64,000 bases of DNA from Sagittula sp048553715 (GCF_048553715.1 NZ_JBLZNC010000002.1:372001-436000), one strand, 5' to 3'. Positions 24,862 to 33,988 are shown, counted from the first letter of the stretch. The notes: generated by a model from the letters alone, not told the origin. Translations and numbers: made by a program.

Positions 24862-25641
24862 ATGGCTGAATTTGACACAATCGGGGTCCGGGGCGTATCC
24901 GGCTCCCGCGCGGCCCAGATTGACGAGGGTCTGCGCGCACATATGAATAAGGTCTACGGCACAATGTCCGTAGGCATGCTGATCACTGCGCTGGCGGCAT
25001 GGGCGATCTCTGGCCTGTCTGTCACCTCGGTGCCAAATGAATATCAGATCGGCGCTGACCGCTATTTGACCGAAATCGGTTACATGCTGTACGTCTCGCC
25101 CCTGAAATGGGTGCTGATGTTCTCACCGCTGGCGTTCGTCCTTTTTGGCTGGGGCGCGTTGATGCGTCGCGGCTCCGCTGCTGCGGTGCAACTGGGCTTC
25201 TTCGCCTTTGCTGCAGTGATGGGCATCTCCATGGGCACGATCTTTATGATCTACACGCCCTACTCCATCGCGCAGACGTTCCTTGTAACGGCCGCCGCCT
25301 TTGCGGGTCTGTCGCTCTATGGCTACACGACAAAGCGTAACCTGTCCGGTCTTGGCACCTTCTTCATGATGGGTGTGATCGGTCTGCTGATCGCGATGGT
25401 CGTGAACCTGTTCCTGCAGTCGCCCGTCATGATGATGGCGATCTCCGCGATTGGTGTGGTGTTGTTTGCCGGTCTGACCGCATTCTACACCCAAGACATC
25501 AAGAACACCTATGTTGCCCACGCGGCGCATGGCGATCAGGAATGGTTGGACAAGGCGGCCTTTGACGGCGCGCTGAGCCTGTACATCTCCTTCCTGAACA
25601 TGTTCCAGTTCCTGCTGATGTTCATGGGTCAACAAGAATAA
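24862..25641 (+). CDS. Bax inhibitor-1/YccA family membrane protein
   Basis: A 259-residue protein with seven membrane helices. Family signs are the N-terminal RAHMNKVYGTMSVGMLITALAA (first 20 residues hydrophilic), GFFAFAAVMGISMGTIF, FAGLSLYGYTTKRNLSGLGTFF, GLTAFYTQDIK with the acidic pair near the lumenal channel, and the final LYISFLNMFQFLLMFMG. Members form pH-sensitive cation leak channels or interact with FtsH. A GGAGG site precedes the ATG. The 130-base leader contains a hairpin GGGAC/GTCCC at 24818-24832. A strong terminator follows. Confidence 0.93.
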   Translation: MAEFDTIGVRGVSGSRAAQIDEGLRAHMNKVYGTMSVGMLITALAAWAISGLSVTSVPNEYQIGADRYLTEIGYMLYVSPLKWVLMFSPLAFVLFGWGALMRRGSAAAVQLGFFAFAAVMGISMGTIFMIYTPYSIAQTFLVTAAAFAGLSLYGYTTKRNLSGLGTFFMMGVIGLLIAMVVNLFLQSPVMMMAISAIGVVLFAGLTAFYTQDIKNTYVAHAAHGDQEWLDKAAFDGALSLYISFLNMFQFLLMFMGQQE

Positions 25642-25668
25642 GACTGCCCCGCAGCTTATCCTATCCAA

Positions 25669-25696
25669 GGGCCGGTCCACGCGACCGGCCCTTTTT
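25669..25696 (+). terminator. Rho-independent terminator after the Bax-inhibitor gene
   Basis: GGGCCGGTC (25669-25677) pairs perfectly with GACCGGCCC (25683-25691) around a 5-base loop, followed by TTTTT. Confidence 0.92.
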
Positions 25697-25730
25697 CGTT
25701 GCCAAGGCACGCACCCGCACCCGGCAAACA

Positions 25731-25762
25731 AAAACGGGGCCGTGCAGCGCACGACCCCGTTT
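25731..25762 (-). terminator. Rho-independent terminator after rpmG
   Basis: AAACGGGG and CCCCGTTT form the base of a long stem, extended by CGTGC/GCACG with small mismatches. On the - strand TTTTGTTTG follows. It lies 24 bases past the rpmG stop. Confidence 0.85.
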
Positions 25763-25786
25763 CACGGTCCAGTCAGGACAGCAAGA

Positions 25787-25954
25787 TTACTTGATCTTGC
25801 CTTCCTTGTATTCAACGTGCTTGCGCGCGACCGGGTCGTACTTACGCACAACCATCTTTTCGGTCATCGTCTTGCCGTTCTTTTTGGTCACGTAGAAGTG
25901 GCCGGTGCCTGCGGTCGAGTTCAGGCGGATCTTGATCGTGGCTGGTTTTGCCAT
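25787..25954 (-). CDS. rpmG: 50S ribosomal protein L33
   Basis: A 55-residue protein that matches L33 end to end: AKPATIKIRLNSTAGTGHFY, then the KNGKTMTEKMVVRKYDPVARKH stretch and a Lys-rich end. It lacks the CxxC zinc knuckle, so it is the C-minus type. The ATG at 25954 is chosen by family length; the frame runs 34 codons further without similarity. It is a single-gene unit between its own terminator and rnpB. Confidence 0.96.
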   Translation of the reverse strand: MAKPATIKIRLNSTAGTGHFYVTKKNGKTMTEKMVVRKYDPVARKHVEYKEGKIK

Positions 25955-26092
25955 TGGTAAGTCTCCCGGGGTTGTCCCTAGCAACGCCGGGGGAGCGCCC
26001 CGCGCGTGAAATAAGATATGAAGCCTGCCTTTTACTGTCCGCGCCACCAGAGTCAACTGCCCTGACCGCGAATGTGACGCGAAATTAAATGT

Positions 26093-26498
26093 GCGGAGGA
26101 CCTATAAGCCGGATTTTGTTCCCCACCGCCCGAAAGCGGCGGTTCGACGACCATTCCTCTGGGCCATATGTTGCCACATGGCTCTAGCTGCCAACCCGGA
26201 TCTCTCGGGCCAAGACAGCCCTGCCCCGATATCCCCGAAAGGATCAGTCGGGCGCGAGATCCCTACACGGCATTGCTCCCGGTGGGGCTTGCCAAGCGGG
26301 CGATGTTGCCATCCCCCCGGTGGGCTCTTACCCCACCGTTTCACCCTTACCCGCTGGCGAACCAACGGGCGGTCTGTTTTCTGTGGCGCTTTCCGTCAGG
26401 TTGCCCTGCCCGGGTGTTACCCGGCACCGATGTCCTGGTGAGTCCGGACTTTCCTCTCGGGGTGTGTGACCACCCAAAGCGGCCGTCCAGCCCTCCGC
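26093..26498 (-). ncRNA. rnpB: RNase P RNA, bacterial class A
   Basis: Catalytic RNA that removes tRNA 5' leaders. On the - strand the 5' end GCGGAGG (26498-26492) pairs with the 3' end CCTCCGC (26099-26093) to form helix P1. Conserved blocks are present in order: GAGAGGAAAGTCCGGACTC near 26437-26455, GTAAGGGTGAAACGGTGGGG near 26330-26350, and ACAAAATCCGGCTTATAGG next to the 3' end. The length of about 406 bases is normal for alphaproteobacteria. Apparent open frames inside it are artefacts. A well-placed promoter precedes it. Confidence 0.96.
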
Positions 26499-26504
26499 GC
26501 GCCT

Positions 26505-26533
26505 GACATAGAAAGCCCGCCGCACAAGGGCAA
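26505..26533 (-). promoter_or_regulatory. Promoter of rnpB
   Basis: On the - strand TTGCCC (26533-26528), a 17-base spacer and TATGTC (26510-26505) precede the RNA. Initiation six to seven bases later falls at about 26498, exactly where the P1 stem starts. Confidence 0.6.
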
Positions 26534-26573
26534 TCCCCAAAGCAGCCCGTGTCGGTGAAATTCCCGCAGGCGG

Positions 26574-27284
26574 TCAGCGCAGCATCAGCGGCATAGCCAG
26601 CCAGTCGCGCAGGGCCTGCGCCGTGTCTTCGGGCTGTTCCAGCAGTGCGAAATGCGCCGCGTTCTCGATCACCCGAAGGGCGGCATTGGGAATAAGTTCT
26701 GCCATGAACTGATGGCGCTTGACCGGCAGTTGACGGTTCTCGGCACCGCAGATCACCATGGTGGGCACAGTAATGCGCCGCAAAGTGCCCTGCTGGTCGC
26801 GCCTGCGTTGCAGCGCGCGCGTCTGGCGGATCAGCACCTCGATGCCCATGCCCTGTGCCATGTCGCGGATCAGCCCCGCGACCTCGCCACGCCAAGGGCC
26901 CGACACCAGATCATCCAGATGCAGCGCCTCGGTGATGGCGCTGTCGAACTTGCCCGCTTTGGCGCGGATCAGCAGGGGGTCGCGCTCCGCCGCCTGCTGC
27001 GGCGTGTCCGGCAGCGGAGAGCTGTCGAGCAGACATAGGCGCGTCAGCCTGTCGGGCGCACGGCGCAGGATTTCCAACGCAACGACGCCGCCCAGACCGC
27101 AGCCCGCCAAGGCAAAGCGTTTCGGCAGCTGGTCCAGCAGGTTAGAGGCGATTTCCTCGACCCGTTCGCCGCCTGTGATCGGGGCCACGGTCACCGCATA
27201 CTTGCGAGAAAGATCGGACAATTGCGGCCCGAACAGGCGCGCGTCACACAACATTTCGGGCAAAAATACGATCGGTTCAGGCAT
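26574..27284 (-). CDS. Alpha/beta-hydrolase-fold protein lacking the catalytic serine
   Basis: A 236-residue alpha/beta-hydrolase-fold protein with the usual order: PIVFLPEMLCDARLFGPQL (strand 3 and HG-like turn), the elbow region, TVPTMVICGAENRQLP (acid strand), and NAAHFALLEQPED (His loop). In the elbow the sequence is LAGCGLGGVVALE, so the nucleophile position of GxSxG holds Gly. The acid position of CGxxDxxxP holds Asn. Only the His remains. It is probably a non-catalytic relative or uses another mechanism. It lies alone between rnpB and the NTF2-like gene. Confidence 0.85.
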   Translation of the reverse strand: MPEPIVFLPEMLCDARLFGPQLSDLSRKYAVTVAPITGGERVEEIASNLLDQLPKRFALAGCGLGGVVALEILRRAPDRLTRLCLLDSSPLPDTPQQAAERDPLLIRAKAGKFDSAITEALHLDDLVSGPWRGEVAGLIRDMAQGMGIEVLIRQTRALQRRRDQQGTLRRITVPTMVICGAENRQLPVKRHQFMAELIPNAALRVIENAAHFALLEQPEDTAQALRDWLAMPLMLR

Positions 27285-27464
27285 GCGTGATGCTCTCGAT
27301 CATGGCTGCTTGACCCGTCACTGCTTTCCCCACTTCGGCACCCTGAATGGCGCGTCTTTGGCGGGCAAACTATCATATGCCGCAGCGGGCGAAAGGGGGA
27401 AGCCCCGCGGCACCTGCAGCTTTTTGCGCTTTGCGCCTTTGCTGGCGGGGCGTTGTCCAGATTT

Positions 27465-28427
27465 TCAGCCGGTCTCGGCAAGGATTTGCATCCAGACGGC
27501 GACGGCATCGAACAGCACCCATTCACGGCGCAACCCGTCAGGGCCGAATTCGGCCTGAGCGATCCCCGCAACATGGACCCGCGCCTGTGTCGGCGCCCCG
27601 AACCAGCCCCAGCCCGCGTGCTGTCCGGTCAGGGACCAGCGCAGGGCGGCGCGCGGCGGCATGGCGGGCGTCTCCTGCCCCATCTGATGGTGAATCCTGA
27701 AGTCCGCGTCCGGAAAAGCCTGTCGCACGGACTGCCAGAACCCTATCGCGGCGCGCACCCCATGCGCCTCGGCCCCGCCGGGGCTGACCTGCAGAACACC
27801 GGCGGCATAGTGTTGCTCGGCCCTTGAGTTGTCGCCGGACATGACGCGCCCGAGCAAGTCGCCATAGGCCCCGCCCCAGCTGATATCGTTGCCGCGTCCG
27901 GTGTAGGGGCCGGGCACATCCGTTTCAGGACAATAGGCGGGATCATCCTGCGCCGCATCCTCCAGCCGTGCCTGTGCCAGCCGTTGGACATCCAGCCCCG
28001 CCTGTCGCGCGATATCTGCGGTATCGACCACCTGCCACGCATCGCTGACCCGCTGGGCCTTGGCGAACTGGTCGACCATGCTCCGGTAGCGCAACATCCG
28101 CCCCGTGGCTGGCCCCAAAGGCCCGTCCCGCAGGTGCCGCCCTGCCACCACGACCCGACAGGATGCGGCAAAGCCGCGCCGCTCTGACCCGGTGGCGATG
28201 ACATCCTCGACCATGACCCGGCGATCCGGCAGGGCAGACAGATCCCCTTGCCCCATCTGCCACACGTCCTGCGGCCCTTGGGCGATGCCGCGCGCGTCGC
28301 GGTAAATCACCGCCGGATGGAAAAACCTGTCACGGACAGCAGGTGGCGCATGCAGCGCCCAGACGGACGCCACCCCCTTGCGCATATAGTCGGGAAAATC
28401 TTTGTAACCTGCGTCTTCGGCCTGCAT
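27465..28427 (-). CDS. Tandem NTF2-like (SnoaL-type) protein
   Basis: A 320-residue protein that reads as two NTF2-like domains: residues ~10-130 (DFPDYMRKGVASVWALH, FHPAVIYRDARGIAQGP) and ~190-315 (YGDLLGRVMSGDNSRAEQHY, VHVAGIAQAEFGPDGLRREWVLFDAVAVWMQI). Each contains the turn and the R-x-x-F-D strand typical of SnoaL-like ester cyclases and related uncharacterised proteins. ATG at 28427 has GGTGGAG upstream. No signal peptide. The function is unknown; a role in degrading a carbohydrate- or lactone-like substrate is speculative. Confidence 0.72.
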   Translation of the reverse strand: MQAEDAGYKDFPDYMRKGVASVWALHAPPAVRDRFFHPAVIYRDARGIAQGPQDVWQMGQGDLSALPDRRVMVEDVIATGSERRGFAASCRVVVAGRHLRDGPLGPATGRMLRYRSMVDQFAKAQRVSDAWQVVDTADIARQAGLDVQRLAQARLEDAAQDDPAYCPETDVPGPYTGRGNDISWGGAYGDLLGRVMSGDNSRAEQHYAAGVLQVSPGGAEAHGVRAAIGFWQSVRQAFPDADFRIHHQMGQETPAMPPRAALRWSLTGQHAGWGWFGAPTQARVHVAGIAQAEFGPDGLRREWVLFDAVAVWMQILAETG

Positions 28428-28501
28428 GGCTGCTCCACCACATTCGGATCGTGGTAAAGGCATCGGTCAAAATGGTGGACAAAGCGTAACCAGCGCTTTG
28501 G

Positions 28502-28927
28502 TTAATACCCCGCCCAGCGAAAATGCCCCTCGGGCGAAAGCGCTGAAAACGGGTTATGAGCCACCTCCCAGATATGCCCCTCCGGGTCTTCGAAGTAGCC
28601 GATATGGCCACCCCAGAACACATCATGCGCCTCCCTCAGGATCGTGGCCCCCGCAGCCTTGGCAGTGTCGAGGGTCTGGGCCACCTCGCCCCGCTGACGC
28701 ACGTTATAGGCGTAGGTGGCAGAGCCTGTGCCCAGCCGGTCCACAGGCACCCCCATATCGCGGGCCAGATCGGCAATCGGATACAGGCCCAGCGCCTGTC
28801 CGATCAGATCAAAGACGACAATCCCCTCCTCTGACGGAACACGCTGCCAGCCCAGCGCCTCGTAGAAAGCGGCCGCTGCCGCGACATCATGGCATCCCAA
28901 GGTGATCAGGCTGATGCGCTGTTCCAT
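28502..28927 (-). CDS. VOC family protein
   Basis: A 141-residue protein of the glyoxalase/extradiol fold: ISLITLGCHDVAAAAAFYEALGW at the N-terminus, DVFWGGHIGYFEDPEGHIWEVAHNP near the end with the metal-binding His and Glu. It resembles the lactoylglutathione-lyase-like YycE/PhnB group, but no substrate can be given. ATG at 28927 has AAAGGA upstream. It is followed upstream on the same strand by an alpha/beta hydrolase after 11 bases, so the three genes probably form an operon. Confidence 0.88.
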   Translation of the reverse strand: MEQRISLITLGCHDVAAAAAFYEALGWQRVPSEEGIVVFDLIGQALGLYPIADLARDMGVPVDRLGTGSATYAYNVRQRGEVAQTLDTAKAAGATILREAHDVFWGGHIGYFEDPEGHIWEVAHNPFSALSPEGHFRWAGY

Positions 28928-28938
28928 GGCAGATCCTT

Positions 28939-29817
28939 TCAGTGCGGCAAACCCGCGACCCATTGCAGTATCTCGCGCGCGAGCCCGTGAGTGCGCGAGG
29001 GCGACATGGCATCCCCCGCAATAACGTGATGGTCGGGGTCATCGCCTTGCTGGGTCACCACCGGCAAAACGCGGGCCGCAGCGCCCCATTTCTGTGCCAC
29101 GATGCGCGTTTCCACGTGATCGATCAACCTGTCGCGATCATCAAAGGCAAACAGAACCGGCGTTTTGATACGACTATGGTCGATGCGGCGCGACGCCTGT
29201 ACCGCTTGCGCCATGGGCAGCACCGCTTGCGTCGGGTAACGCGTCGTCCAGTAGCGCGCATGCGCGTCGTTGCGCGGCGTGAACCCTCGCGTGCGCCCTG
29301 CCGCCAGCGGCAGCCAGTAGCGCGCCAAAGGCCAGTTCAGCAGCCGCGCCTTGCGGTCACGCAAGCCATAGTTCGGAGAGATCATGACCGCGCCAGCCAC
29401 CTGCTGTTCCGCCAATGCCAGCGTCAGCAAGGGGCAGCCGGTCGAGCATCCCATGACCAAAACCTGCTCGCCCACGCGTTGGCCGATGGCCAGCGCCTCG
29501 GCCACATCATCGCGCCAGCCGCTCAGCGTGGCCTCTGCCATGGCCGGACCGGTGCGCCCGTGGCCTTGCAGACGGGTGAACACCAGATTGGCCCCCAGCC
29601 CGCCCGCTACCAGATCGGGCAGCGGGCGCAGCTCTTCGGAGCTGGCGGAAAACCCGTGGACGTAGACCACTGCCCACGGCGCGCGCGTCTCTGGCGCGTC
29701 GTGCCAGATCACACGTTTGGCCACGCCGGGGCGTATGTCGGGCACGGCGGCCTCCACCCCGGCCAGATAGGAGTCAATCCCACCCGACAGGCGCGCGGGA
29801 TCAAACCGCCGCGTCAT
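28939..29817 (-). CDS. Alpha/beta hydrolase (carboxylesterase/lysophospholipase-like)
   Basis: A 292-residue serine hydrolase. WAVVYVHGFSASSEEL is the oxyanion strand, VLVMGCSTGCPLLTLALAE holds the nucleophile Ser (GCSTG), TPVLFAFDDRDRLID the Asp, and a C-terminal DPDHHVIAGDAMSP the His. GYRDDVAEAL-like spacing and the RLQGHGRTGPAM stretch suit monoglyceride-lipase-like enzymes. Its ATG overlaps the stop of the next upstream hydrolase by four bases (translational coupling). Confidence 0.87.
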   Translation of the reverse strand: MTRRFDPARLSGGIDSYLAGVEAAVPDIRPGVAKRVIWHDAPETRAPWAVVYVHGFSASSEELRPLPDLVAGGLGANLVFTRLQGHGRTGPAMAEATLSGWRDDVAEALAIGQRVGEQVLVMGCSTGCPLLTLALAEQQVAGAVMISPNYGLRDRKARLLNWPLARYWLPLAAGRTRGFTPRNDAHARYWTTRYPTQAVLPMAQAVQASRRIDHSRIKTPVLFAFDDRDRLIDHVETRIVAQKWGAAARVLPVVTQQGDDPDHHVIAGDAMSPSRTHGLAREILQWVAGLPH

Positions 29818-30554
29818 TTGGCGACAGCCGTGATCGCGTCTTCGATCATGGTCAGGCAGGCGGGCGTGGAAAAGCGGTGATCCGCACCTTTGACCAGCGT
29901 CAGCGTAACATCCGGCCCCTCGATATGGTCGAGCAGCGCCAGCGCGGTCTCGCGCGAGACGGCCTCGTCCTCGGTGCCCTGCAGCAGCCGCACCGGACCA
30001 CGGACGCGCAGGGCCGACCGCAGCACAAGATGCTTGCGCCCGTCCTCGATCAGCTTGCGGGTGACCACATAAGGGTCTTCATACGCCGACGGCATCAGCA
30101 GCTTGCCCTTTTCCATGACGGTGCGGCGCTCGTCTTCGGAGAAGCCGGCCCAAAACCCGTCCTCGGTAAAATCGGGGGCCGCGGCGATGCCAACAAATCC
30201 CACGACTTGGGTCAGACGGCGCAACAGGATGCTGCCGATCCAGCCCCCCATGGAAGATCCGACCAGAACCACGGGCCCCTCTGTCACATGGCGAATGACA
30301 GCCTCTGCATCGGCGGCCCAATCCCCGATGCAGCCGTCCTCGAACACGCCGCCGGATTGGCCGTGGCCGGCATAGTCGAGCCGCAGGAAGGCGCGACCCT
30401 GCGCCTCGGCCCATGCCTCAAGATGCACGGCCTTTGTGCCTTCCATGTCGGATCGGTAGCCGGACAGGAACACCACACAAGGCCCTGCCCCTTTGGTGAA
30501 GGCATAGGCAATCGAATCGCCACGCGGGCCGGTGATAAATTCAGTCTGGGCCAT
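29814..30554 (-). CDS. Alpha/beta hydrolase
   Basis: A 246-residue serine hydrolase of the palmitoyl-thioesterase/ABHD10-like type. CVVFLSGYRSDMEGTKAVHLEAWAE is a recognisable opening, RLDYAGHGQSGG follows, VLVGSSMGGWIGSILL has the nucleophile Ser, LLQGTEDEAVSRETALAL the Asp, and VKGADHRFSTPA the His. The triad is intact. It is coupled by overlap to the downstream hydrolase and starts 60 bases after the MFS gene ends. Confidence 0.88.
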   Translation of the reverse strand: MAQTEFITGPRGDSIAYAFTKGAGPCVVFLSGYRSDMEGTKAVHLEAWAEAQGRAFLRLDYAGHGQSGGVFEDGCIGDWAADAEAVIRHVTEGPVVLVGSSMGGWIGSILLRRLTQVVGFVGIAAAPDFTEDGFWAGFSEDERRTVMEKGKLLMPSAYEDPYVVTRKLIEDGRKHLVLRSALRVRGPVRLLQGTEDEAVSRETALALLDHIEGPDVTLTLVKGADHRFSTPACLTMIEDAITAVAK

Positions 30555-30617
30555 GGGTCCTCTCCGTTCGTCGCGGCCACCATAGCCGCGTGATCGGCGG
30601 TTCCAAGCCCCCTTTGG

Positions 30618-31865
30618 TCAGCCGCCTTCGACCTCGTCCAGCCCCAGCGCCAGCATCCCGCCGAGAACCGACAGCACCGCAAATCCCGCCAAGGCTGCCT
30701 GCGGCCCGATAAAGGCCAGCGCCCCACCAAGCGCACCCACCACCAAAAGCAGCGTGCCGATCAGGGTGTTGGCCAGCGCGGCATAAGACGAACGGTGATC
30801 TTCCGGCGCCATGTCCACCAGATAGGTGGACCGCCCCTGCCGCACGCCCTTGTAGGCAATCATCAGGCCAAACAGGGTCAGCGGTATCACCCAGATCGGC
30901 TCTGCCAGTCCGGCCAGATCCAGCGCCACCGCCAGCGCCATAAAGGCCGCCGCGATAAAGCCAGAGAGCGCCAGCACCCAACGCGACGACCGGTCCGCCA
31001 GCCGCCCCCAAATATAGGAGGACACAAAGGAGGCCGAGGCAGAGGCCACCAGCATCGCCCCCAGACCGCTCAGCGCTGCATCCCCACCGCCAAGCAGCAC
31101 AAAATACGGCGGCGCAAGCGCCGTCACCGTCAATGCGCCCCGCGTATATATGAAGCGGCGGAATTGCTTATCCTCGCGCAGCGGGGTCAGATTGATGCCG
31201 CCCTGATCGCCGTCCACAGCTGATGGTTTTTCCTCGAGACGGGAAAAGAGCAGCGCTGCAACGCCCCAAAGCGCCGCTGCCAGCGCGATGGCCGCAATAA
31301 CGGGCCCTTGCTCTTGGCCGGGGCCAAAGATCAGGAAGGCGGCAAAGGCCAGAACCGCCAGCGATGCCGCCGTGGCAGCGGTGCCTGTCACCGCGCCGCG
31401 CCGCTGGTTCGGGACTGTCTTGCCCAGAATATCCTTGTAGCTGACCGAACACAGCGCCCGGCTGACCGCCAGAACCGCCAAGGCTGCGGCAATGACCACA
31501 CCGGCCAGCCACCCCTCCAACAGCAAAGCCGCGATTGCAATGACCGCCGCCATCAGCCCCTGCCCCGCCGACCCAGTGACCCAGGCCCATTTGCGATGCG
31601 TCATTGATTCGACACGGCCCGCCAGAATGATCTGTGGCAACAGCGCCCCCGCCTCGCGGATGGGGACGAACAATCCGGTGATGGCTGTCGGCACGCCGAT
31701 GGCCCCGCCCAACCAGCTCAGCACCAGTTTGGGATCAATCAGACCGTCCGCGACCTTTGTCATACTCAGGCTGATCATATGGCGCAGGCCGTTGCGGGCC
31801 TCGGTTTCGGGGGCGTCCTCTGCCCCTGTCAATTCGTCGTAAACCTCGGTCACGGTATTGGTCAT
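30618..31865 (-). CDS. Major facilitator superfamily transporter
   Basis: A 415-residue protein with about twelve hydrophobic segments. The inter-helix motifs RVESMTHRKWAWVTGSAGQGLM (after helix 2) and WGRLADRSSRWVLALSG in the second half are MFS-like. A hydrophilic N-terminal tail of 40 residues (TVTEVYDELTGAEDAPETE) precedes helix 1. Substrate unknown. It is divergent from thrS and may be cotranscribed with the hydrolases downstream. Confidence 0.85.
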   Translation of the reverse strand: MTNTVTEVYDELTGAEDAPETEARNGLRHMISLSMTKVADGLIDPKLVLSWLGGAIGVPTAITGLFVPIREAGALLPQIILAGRVESMTHRKWAWVTGSAGQGLMAAVIAIAALLLEGWLAGVVIAAALAVLAVSRALCSVSYKDILGKTVPNQRRGAVTGTAATAASLAVLAFAAFLIFGPGQEQGPVIAAIALAAALWGVAALLFSRLEEKPSAVDGDQGGINLTPLREDKQFRRFIYTRGALTVTALAPPYFVLLGGGDAALSGLGAMLVASASASFVSSYIWGRLADRSSRWVLALSGFIAAAFMALAVALDLAGLAEPIWVIPLTLFGLMIAYKGVRQGRSTYLVDMAPEDHRSSYAALANTLIGTLLLVVGALGGALAFIGPQAALAGFAVLSVLGGMLALGLDEVEGG

Positions 31866-31993
31866 ATGCGTCTTGCCCCTTGCGCATGCGTCTGCGGTTG
31901 ACAGCCTCCATTCGCGGCGGCATTCAGGCGCAACACACCATAACCCGCAACCGGGCGTTCCGTGGGCGCCAAACCGACGAGGAGACGAGGCCG

Positions 31994-33940
31994 ATGGCCC
32001 AGATTTCCCTGACTTTCCCAGATGGCTCGAAACGCGACTATGACAAGGGCATCACCCCTGCAGAGGTCGCCGCGAGCATTTCCAAATCGCTTGGCAAAAA
32101 GGCCATTTCCGCACAGGTGGACGGCCAGCATTTCGATCTGCAATGGCCGATCGAGACCGATGCGTCTATTGCGATCAATACCTTGGCCGATGACGCGCCC
32201 GCGCTGGAACTGATCCGGCACGACCTTGCCCATATCATGGCGCGCGCGGTTCAGGAGATCTGGCCGGACGTCAAAGTCACCATTGGTCCCGTCATCAAAG
32301 ACGGCTGGTATTACGATTTCGACCGCGCAGAGCCCTTCACCCCCGAAGATCTGGGCGCGATCGAAAAGAAGATGAAAGAGATCATGAACAAACGCGATCC
32401 TGTCCGCACCGAGGTCTGGGAGCGTGATGTTGCGATCAAATACTACGAAGACCGGGGCGAGCCCTATAAGGTCGAGCTGATCGAAAGCATCCCCGGCAAT
32501 GAGCCGCTGCGCATGTACTGGCATGGCGACTGGCAGGATCTGTGCCGCGGTCCGCACCTGCAGCACACGGGCCAGGTGCCGGGAGACGCGTTCAAACTGA
32601 TGTCGGTGGCGGGTGCCTATTGGCGCGGCGACAGCGACCGTGCCATGCTGCAACGCATCTACGGCGTGGCCTTCAAGAACAAGGAAGACCTGCGCAAGCA
32701 CCTCAACATGCTGGAAGAGGCCGCCAAACGCGACCACCGCAAGCTGGGCCGTGAGATGGACCTGTTCCACATGCAGGAGGAAGCACCGGGCCAGATCTTC
32801 TGGCACCCCAATGGCTGGACCATCTACACCGAGCTGCAGGACTACATGCGGCGCGCCCAGCGCCGTGGCGGCTATGTCGAGGTCAACACCCCGCAGGTCG
32901 TCGACCGCAAGCTGTGGGAAAAATCCGGCCACTGGGACAAGTATCAGGAAAACATGTTCATCGTCGAAGTTGACGAGGAACATGCCCGCGAAAAGGCGGT
33001 GAACGCGCTCAAGCCGATGAACTGCCCCTGCCATGTGGAGATCTTCAAGGTCGGGCTGAAATCCTACCGCGATCTGCCGCTGCGCATGGCGGAATTCGGC
33101 TCTTGCGCGCGGTACGAGCCTTCGGGCGCGTTGCACGGCATCATGCGGGTGCGCGGCTTTACGCAGGATGACGCGCATATCTTTGCGACCGAGGATCAGA
33201 TCGCCTCGGAATGTCAGAAGTTCATCGACTTTTTGTCCAGCGTCTATCGTGACCTTGGCTTTGAAAAATTCGATATCCTGTTCTCGGACCGCCCCGAGAC
33301 CCGCGCCGGTTCGGACGAGGTCTGGGACAAGGCCGAAGGCGCGCTGCTGGATGCGACCCGCGCCGCCGGGATCGAGCCGATCATGAACCCCGGCGAAGGG
33401 GCGTTCTACGGACCCAAGCTGGAATTCTCGCTGACCGACGCCATTGGCCGTGTCTGGCAGTGTGGCACCTTCCAAGTCGATTTCGTGCTGCCCGAACGGC
33501 TGGACGCAACCTACATCGGGCAGGATGGTGCAAAGCACCGCCCTGTGATGCTGCACCGTGCCTGCCTTGGATCGTTCGAACGCTTCATCGGCATCCTGAT
33601 CGAGGAACACGCGGGCAAACTGCCCTTCTGGCTGGCACCGCGTCAGGTCGTGGTGGCGTCGATCACCTCCGAGGCGGATGATTACGTCCACGAGGTCGTG
33701 GCGCAATTGCAGGCCGCCGGTGTCCGCGCCGAGGCCGACATTCGCAACGAAAAGATCAACTACAAGGTCCGTGAGCACAGCCTTGGCAAGGTGCCGGTGA
33801 TCTTGGCCGTGGGTCATCGAGAGGTCGAGGAACGCACCGTCTCGGTCCGGCGTCTGGGCGAAAAACAGACATCGGTTCAACCGCTGGCCGAACTTGTGCC
33901 TCAACTGGCCCATGATGCCACAGCGCCTGACCTGCGCTGA
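31994..33940 (+). CDS. thrS: Threonyl-tRNA synthetase
   Basis: Charges tRNA-Thr. It is 648 residues: TGS domain (1-60), editing domain with the HxxxH motif in RHDLAHIMARAVQEIWP and DLCRGPHLQHTG (Cys and His of the editing site), class II catalytic core with zinc ligands in MNCPCHVEIF and motif 2 in RMAEFGSCARYEPSG, HRACLGSFERF (motif 3), and the anticodon-binding domain from about 545. ATG at 31994 is the family start; the frame extends 38 codons further without similarity. No T-box leader was seen. Confidence 0.97.
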   Translation: MAQISLTFPDGSKRDYDKGITPAEVAASISKSLGKKAISAQVDGQHFDLQWPIETDASIAINTLADDAPALELIRHDLAHIMARAVQEIWPDVKVTIGPVIKDGWYYDFDRAEPFTPEDLGAIEKKMKEIMNKRDPVRTEVWERDVAIKYYEDRGEPYKVELIESIPGNEPLRMYWHGDWQDLCRGPHLQHTGQVPGDAFKLMSVAGAYWRGDSDRAMLQRIYGVAFKNKEDLRKHLNMLEEAAKRDHRKLGREMDLFHMQEEAPGQIFWHPNGWTIYTELQDYMRRAQRRGGYVEVNTPQVVDRKLWEKSGHWDKYQENMFIVEVDEEHAREKAVNALKPMNCPCHVEIFKVGLKSYRDLPLRMAEFGSCARYEPSGALHGIMRVRGFTQDDAHIFATEDQIASECQKFIDFLSSVYRDLGFEKFDILFSDRPETRAGSDEVWDKAEGALLDATRAAGIEPIMNPGEGAFYGPKLEFSLTDAIGRVWQCGTFQVDFVLPERLDATYIGQDGAKHRPVMLHRACLGSFERFIGILIEEHAGKLPFWLAPRQVVVASITSEADDYVHEVVAQLQAAGVRAEADIRNEKINYKVREHSLGKVPVILAVGHREVEERTVSVRRLGEKQTSVQPLAELVPQLAHDATAPDLR

Positions 33941-33962
33941 AACTTTCGTTAAAATGACATGT

Positions 33963-33988
33963 AAGGGCGTCCTGATCGGGGCGCCCTT
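33963..33988 (+). terminator. Terminator-like hairpin after thrS
   Basis: AAGGGCG (33963-33969) pairs with CGCCCTT (33982-33988), 22 bases after the thrS stop. The following CGTCGTTTCTG has only a short T run, so efficiency is uncertain. Confidence 0.6.

Noticed and set aside
26091..26506. Several short open frames on both strands in the rnpB region
   Set aside because: The region is RNase P RNA; conserved RNA blocks and the P1 pairing explain it fully.
31866..31993. T-box or threonine leader before thrS
   Set aside because: No T-box sequence, no Thr-rich leader peptide and no antiterminator pair; T-boxes are also not expected in this group.
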